Positions 5,791-7,454 of a stretch of 7,454 nucleotides of DNA are shown here, one piece after another (within the stretch, counting starts at the first letter, position 1; the number at the start of each line of letters is the position of its first letter). The notes beneath the pieces are model-generated. The model did not search any database and was not told the origin of the DNA. It was given only the letters and a program-made list of their open reading frames with translations. The DNA lies in assembly GCA_900555355.1 (NCBI GenBank), contig USKV01000065.1, forward strand, positions 1 to 7,454, given 5' to 3'. Position numbers and translations under genes: made by a program. Source of the DNA: an uncultured Collinsella sp. GTDB taxonomy: Bacteria; Actinomycetota; Coriobacteriia; Coriobacteriales; Coriobacteriaceae.

Positions 5791-5857
5791 GCTAGCTCCG
5801 TACAAGGTGCCGATGCTGGCAGAAAGCTTCGGCGACCTTTCGTTCCGATTCCGTAGG

Positions 5858-5905
5858 CGGGACCCCAATCGCGACTGTTCGCAGGCGATCGGGGCCCCGT
5901 TTTTT
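5858..5905 (+). terminator. Rho-independent terminator after metY
   Basis: Bases 5858-5872 pair with 5885-5899 in a 13-pair stem with two A-C mismatches. CTG-TTCG-CAG (5875-5884) adds a small UUCG-capped tip. Six Ts at 5900-5905 follow directly. It lies 67 nt after the metY stop and only 26 nt before the transporter start. Confidence 0.9.
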
Positions 5906-5920
5906 GCGTTGGGCCACTCG

Positions 5921-5926
5921 AAAGGA
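5921..5926 (+). promoter_or_regulatory. Ribosome-binding site that decides the transporter start
   Basis: AAAGGA lies 5 nt before the ATG at 5932. An in-frame ATG at 5926 overlaps this site and has no room for a spacer, so 5932 is the likely start (434 rather than 436 residues). Confidence 0.65.
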
Positions 5927-5931
5927 TGGAT

Positions 5932-7236
5932 ATGGAGAAAACTGCAGAGCAGCTGCGCCGCGAGCACATTGCCCTAGAGGGCGACACCCATGGCAAGAAC
6001 AAGTGGGCGATTCTGTTTACCGTGCTCATCATGACGTTTATGGTGTGTCTGGATTCGACCGTCGTGACCGTGGCGCTGCCCGTGATGCAAAAGGAGCTGG
6101 GCGTGGGCCTCGATCGCATTCAGCTGGTAAGCTCGGTGTATCTGCTTGCGACATGCGTGGCTATGTTGCCGTTTGGCCGTCTGGGCGACGTGCGCGGCAA
6201 GGTGGGTGTGTTCCAGCTGGGTGTCATCGTCTTTTCGGTCGGTTCGCTGCTGTGCGGCCTTTCGGCCTCGCTCGAGGTTCTTATCCTGGCACGCATTGTT
6301 CAGGGCGTCGGTTGCGCGGCAGCCATGGCTAACAACATGGGTATCATCACCGAGTCGTTTCCGGCGCGCGAACGAGGCCGTGCCATGGGTATTCTCGCGA
6401 CCTTTGTGGCCCTCGGCATGATGTGTGGCCCCGTGCTCGGCGGCATGCTGGTGGCAAGCTTTCCCTGGGAGAGCATCTTTCTCATCAACCTGCCCATTGG
6501 CGTGATCTCGTTTATCGTGGGACTCTACACGCTGCCGCATGTTAAGCCGGAGGCCTGCGAGCGCGCCATGTCCCTTGCCGAGGCCGCTCGTCGCTGCTTT
6601 GCAAATTCGGCCTTCACCATCAACCTTGCCTGCATGCTCATTGTGTTCGTTGGTATTGGCGCATCCGAGTTTATTCTGCCGTTCTATTTTCAGGACGCGC
6701 ATGGGTTTGGGTCTGACGTTTCGGGCCTGCTGTTTTTGGCGCTGCCGATGGTGAATGCCTTTATCGGCCCGCTTTCGGGTACGGTTTCGGACCGTGTTGG
6801 CTGCGAGGGTCCTACGGCGGTCGGCCTGGGAGTGTACGTGTGCGGTCTTTTTGCGGTAAGCACACTCGACGAGCACTCTTCTATCCCTGTAATCGTGTGT
6901 TGCGTCGCGTTTATGTCGTGCGGCACGTCGATTTTCCAGAGCCCCAATAACTCGCTGTATATGGGCTCGGCTCCGCGCGAAGCGCTCGGCTTTGCGGGCA
7001 GCCTGGGTAGCCTGGCGCGCTATGCGGGTATGGCAGTGGGCATTACGGCGGCGTCGCATATCCTGTATGGGCAGATGAGCGTGGCGATGGGCGAGGCCGT
7101 GACCAGTTTTGTTGCGGGCCGTCCGGATGTGTTCCTGTTCGGCTTCCGCTCGGTGTTCTACGTGCTTATGGCTGTGGCCGCTGTGGGCTTTGCGCTTGCC
7201 ATGGTGCGTTTAGTGAAGATACGCGCCCGCCATTAG
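5932..7236 (+). CDS. Major facilitator superfamily transporter, DHA2-like
   Basis: A 434-residue inner-membrane transporter, probably a proton-driven exporter of drugs or small metabolites. Residues 41-50 (DSTVVTVALP) are the TM1 signature of the DHA2 (EmrB/QacA) group. GRLGDVRGKV (82-91) is MFS motif A in the TM2-TM3 loop. GMMCGPVLGGML (162-173) is antiporter motif C in TM5. SIFLINLPIG (181-190) is the usual TM6 start. I count about 12 hydrophobic segments: roughly 25-48, 65-83, 91-110, 114-139, 152-174, 182-203, 228-252, 263-284, 295-311, 318-336, 357-378 and 405-427. Typical DHA2 members have 14 segments and about 470-510 residues, so the central pair seems absent. The first 24 residues are hydrophilic and cytoplasmic. 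The start at 5932 rests on Shine-Dalgarno spacing. It follows metY behind a strong terminator with no obvious promoter of its own. The substrate is unknown. Confidence 0.9.
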   Translation: MEKTAEQLRREHIALEGDTHGKNKWAILFTVLIMTFMVCLDSTVVTVALPVMQKELGVGLDRIQLVSSVYLLATCVAMLPFGRLGDVRGKVGVFQLGVIVFSVGSLLCGLSASLEVLILARIVQGVGCAAAMANNMGIITESFPARERGRAMGILATFVALGMMCGPVLGGMLVASFPWESIFLINLPIGVISFIVGLYTLPHVKPEACERAMSLAEAARRCFANSAFTINLACMLIVFVGIGASEFILPFYFQDAHGFGSDVSGLLFLALPMVNAFIGPLSGTVSDRVGCEGPTAVGLGVYVCGLFAVSTLDEHSSIPVIVCCVAFMSCGTSIFQSPNNSLYMGSAPREALGFAGSLGSLARYAGMAVGITAASHILYGQMSVAMGEAVTSFVAGRPDVFLFGFRSVFYVLMAVAAVGFALAMVRLVKIRARH

Positions 7237-7240
7237 CGTG

Positions 7241-7276
7241 TTGGGAGGCTGTCTGCCACGATTCGCGCCGTCCCAA
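7241..7276 (+). other. Stem-loop after the transporter gene, possible weak terminator
   Basis: TTGGGAGGC (7241-7249) pairs with 7267-7276 (GCC, a bulged G, then TCCCAA) in a 9-bp stem with a 17-nt loop, 4 nt after the stop codon. As follow, not Ts, so it is not a standard intrinsic terminator. It may protect the 3' end of the mRNA. Confidence 0.35.
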
Positions 7277-7393
7277 AAAGACTGGTTTGTGGTGCGATGC
7301 TGCTTGTGGGGCGGGCGGGGGTCGGTCCGTGGTAGACTATCGAACAACGTTTATTAATCGCGCGGTATCGTTGCCGCGAGAAGGGGTTGCGCC

Positions 7394-7454
7394 ATGCAGG
7401 AGCTTGAGGATCGTATTCGCCATGACGGCATCGTAAAGGCCGGTAACGTCCTTA
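7394..7454 (+). CDS. xpt: Xanthine phosphoribosyltransferase, N-terminal fragment
   Basis: The first 20 codons of a gene cut by the right edge encode MQELEDRIRHDGIVKAGNVL. This lines up without gaps with the start of Bacillus subtilis Xpt as I remember it ([20 protein letters not shown]), so the likely product converts xanthine and PRPP to XMP in purine salvage. The PRPP-binding motif lies beyond the window, so the call rests on the N-terminus only. The ATG has AAGGGG (7381-7386) 7 nt upstream. A TAGACT box at 7333-7338 is a possible -10 without a clear -35. A CGCGG/CCGCG hairpin (7361-7378) sits just before the ribosome-binding site. The 100-odd bases of leader show no purine-riboswitch core. 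Confidence 0.68.
   Translation, partial: MQELEDRIRHDGIVKAGNVL

Noticed and set aside
5851..5905. T-box leader or riboswitch before the transporter
   Set aside because: The stem and T tract are present, but the conserved T-box sequence and upstream specifier stem are not. An ordinary metY terminator explains it.
4645..7059. Long minus-strand frames opposite metY (440 codons) and the transporter (361 codons)
   Set aside because: Both are shadows of well-identified genes. The products are rich in His, Arg and Ala, typical of antisense GC-rich coding DNA.
7320..7393. Purine riboswitch upstream of xpt
   Set aside because: The conserved three-way-junction core of purine riboswitches is not visible in the leader, which is short and holds only a 5-bp hairpin.

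Overview
The window is a compact, GC-rich stretch of ordinary bacterial chromosome with no mobile element, CRISPR array, tRNA or prophage signature. Codon use (strong NNC/NNG bias, extreme in the S1 gene), frequent GTG/TTG starts, a four-domain ribosomal protein S1 and a class A RNase P RNA suggest a Gram-positive actinobacterial lineage. Protein style and gene content fit Coriobacteriia such as Collinsella. That placement is inference from recognition, not from a search.

Left to right: (1) the possible first codons of a minus-strand gene at the left edge, then a minus-strand HAD-family phosphatase (99-857). (2) A divergent spacer of about 316 bp leads to rpsA (ribosomal protein S1, TTG start at 1174). 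Its Shine-Dalgarno lies in a predicted 7-bp hairpin, and a strong terminator follows at 2365-2398. (3) A spacer of about 280 bp carries four consecutive stem-loops. (4) rnpB, the catalytic RNase P RNA, runs about 2681-3042 with an extended -10 promoter just upstream. (5) yigZ, an IMPACT/UPF0029 protein, occupies 3126-3761 and ends at a 13-16 bp terminator. (6) A convergent minus-strand C_GCAxxG_C_C cysteine-motif protein (3830-4276) is divergent from metY, the PLP-dependent O-acetylhomoserine sulfhydrylase (4507-5790). Their shared 230-bp spacer holds a 30-bp inverted repeat and a foldable leader that can mask the metY Shine-Dalgarno. (7) After metY, a strong terminator lies only 26 nt before a 12-TM, DHA2-like major facilitator transporter (5932-7236). 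(8) The right edge holds the first 20 codons of a probable xanthine phosphoribosyltransferase (xpt).

The genes are mostly independent housekeeping units: translation (rpsA), tRNA maturation (rnpB), sulfur amino-acid synthesis (metY), purine salvage (xpt), and a putative exporter. I did not find a new multi-gene system. The signals most worth following are in the non-coding parts: alternative RNA folds over the rpsA and metY ribosome-binding sites, the inverted repeat between the C_GCAxxG gene and metY, the tandem stem-loops before rnpB, and a GGG in place of GGU in the tRNA-CCA-binding loop of the RNase P RNA.
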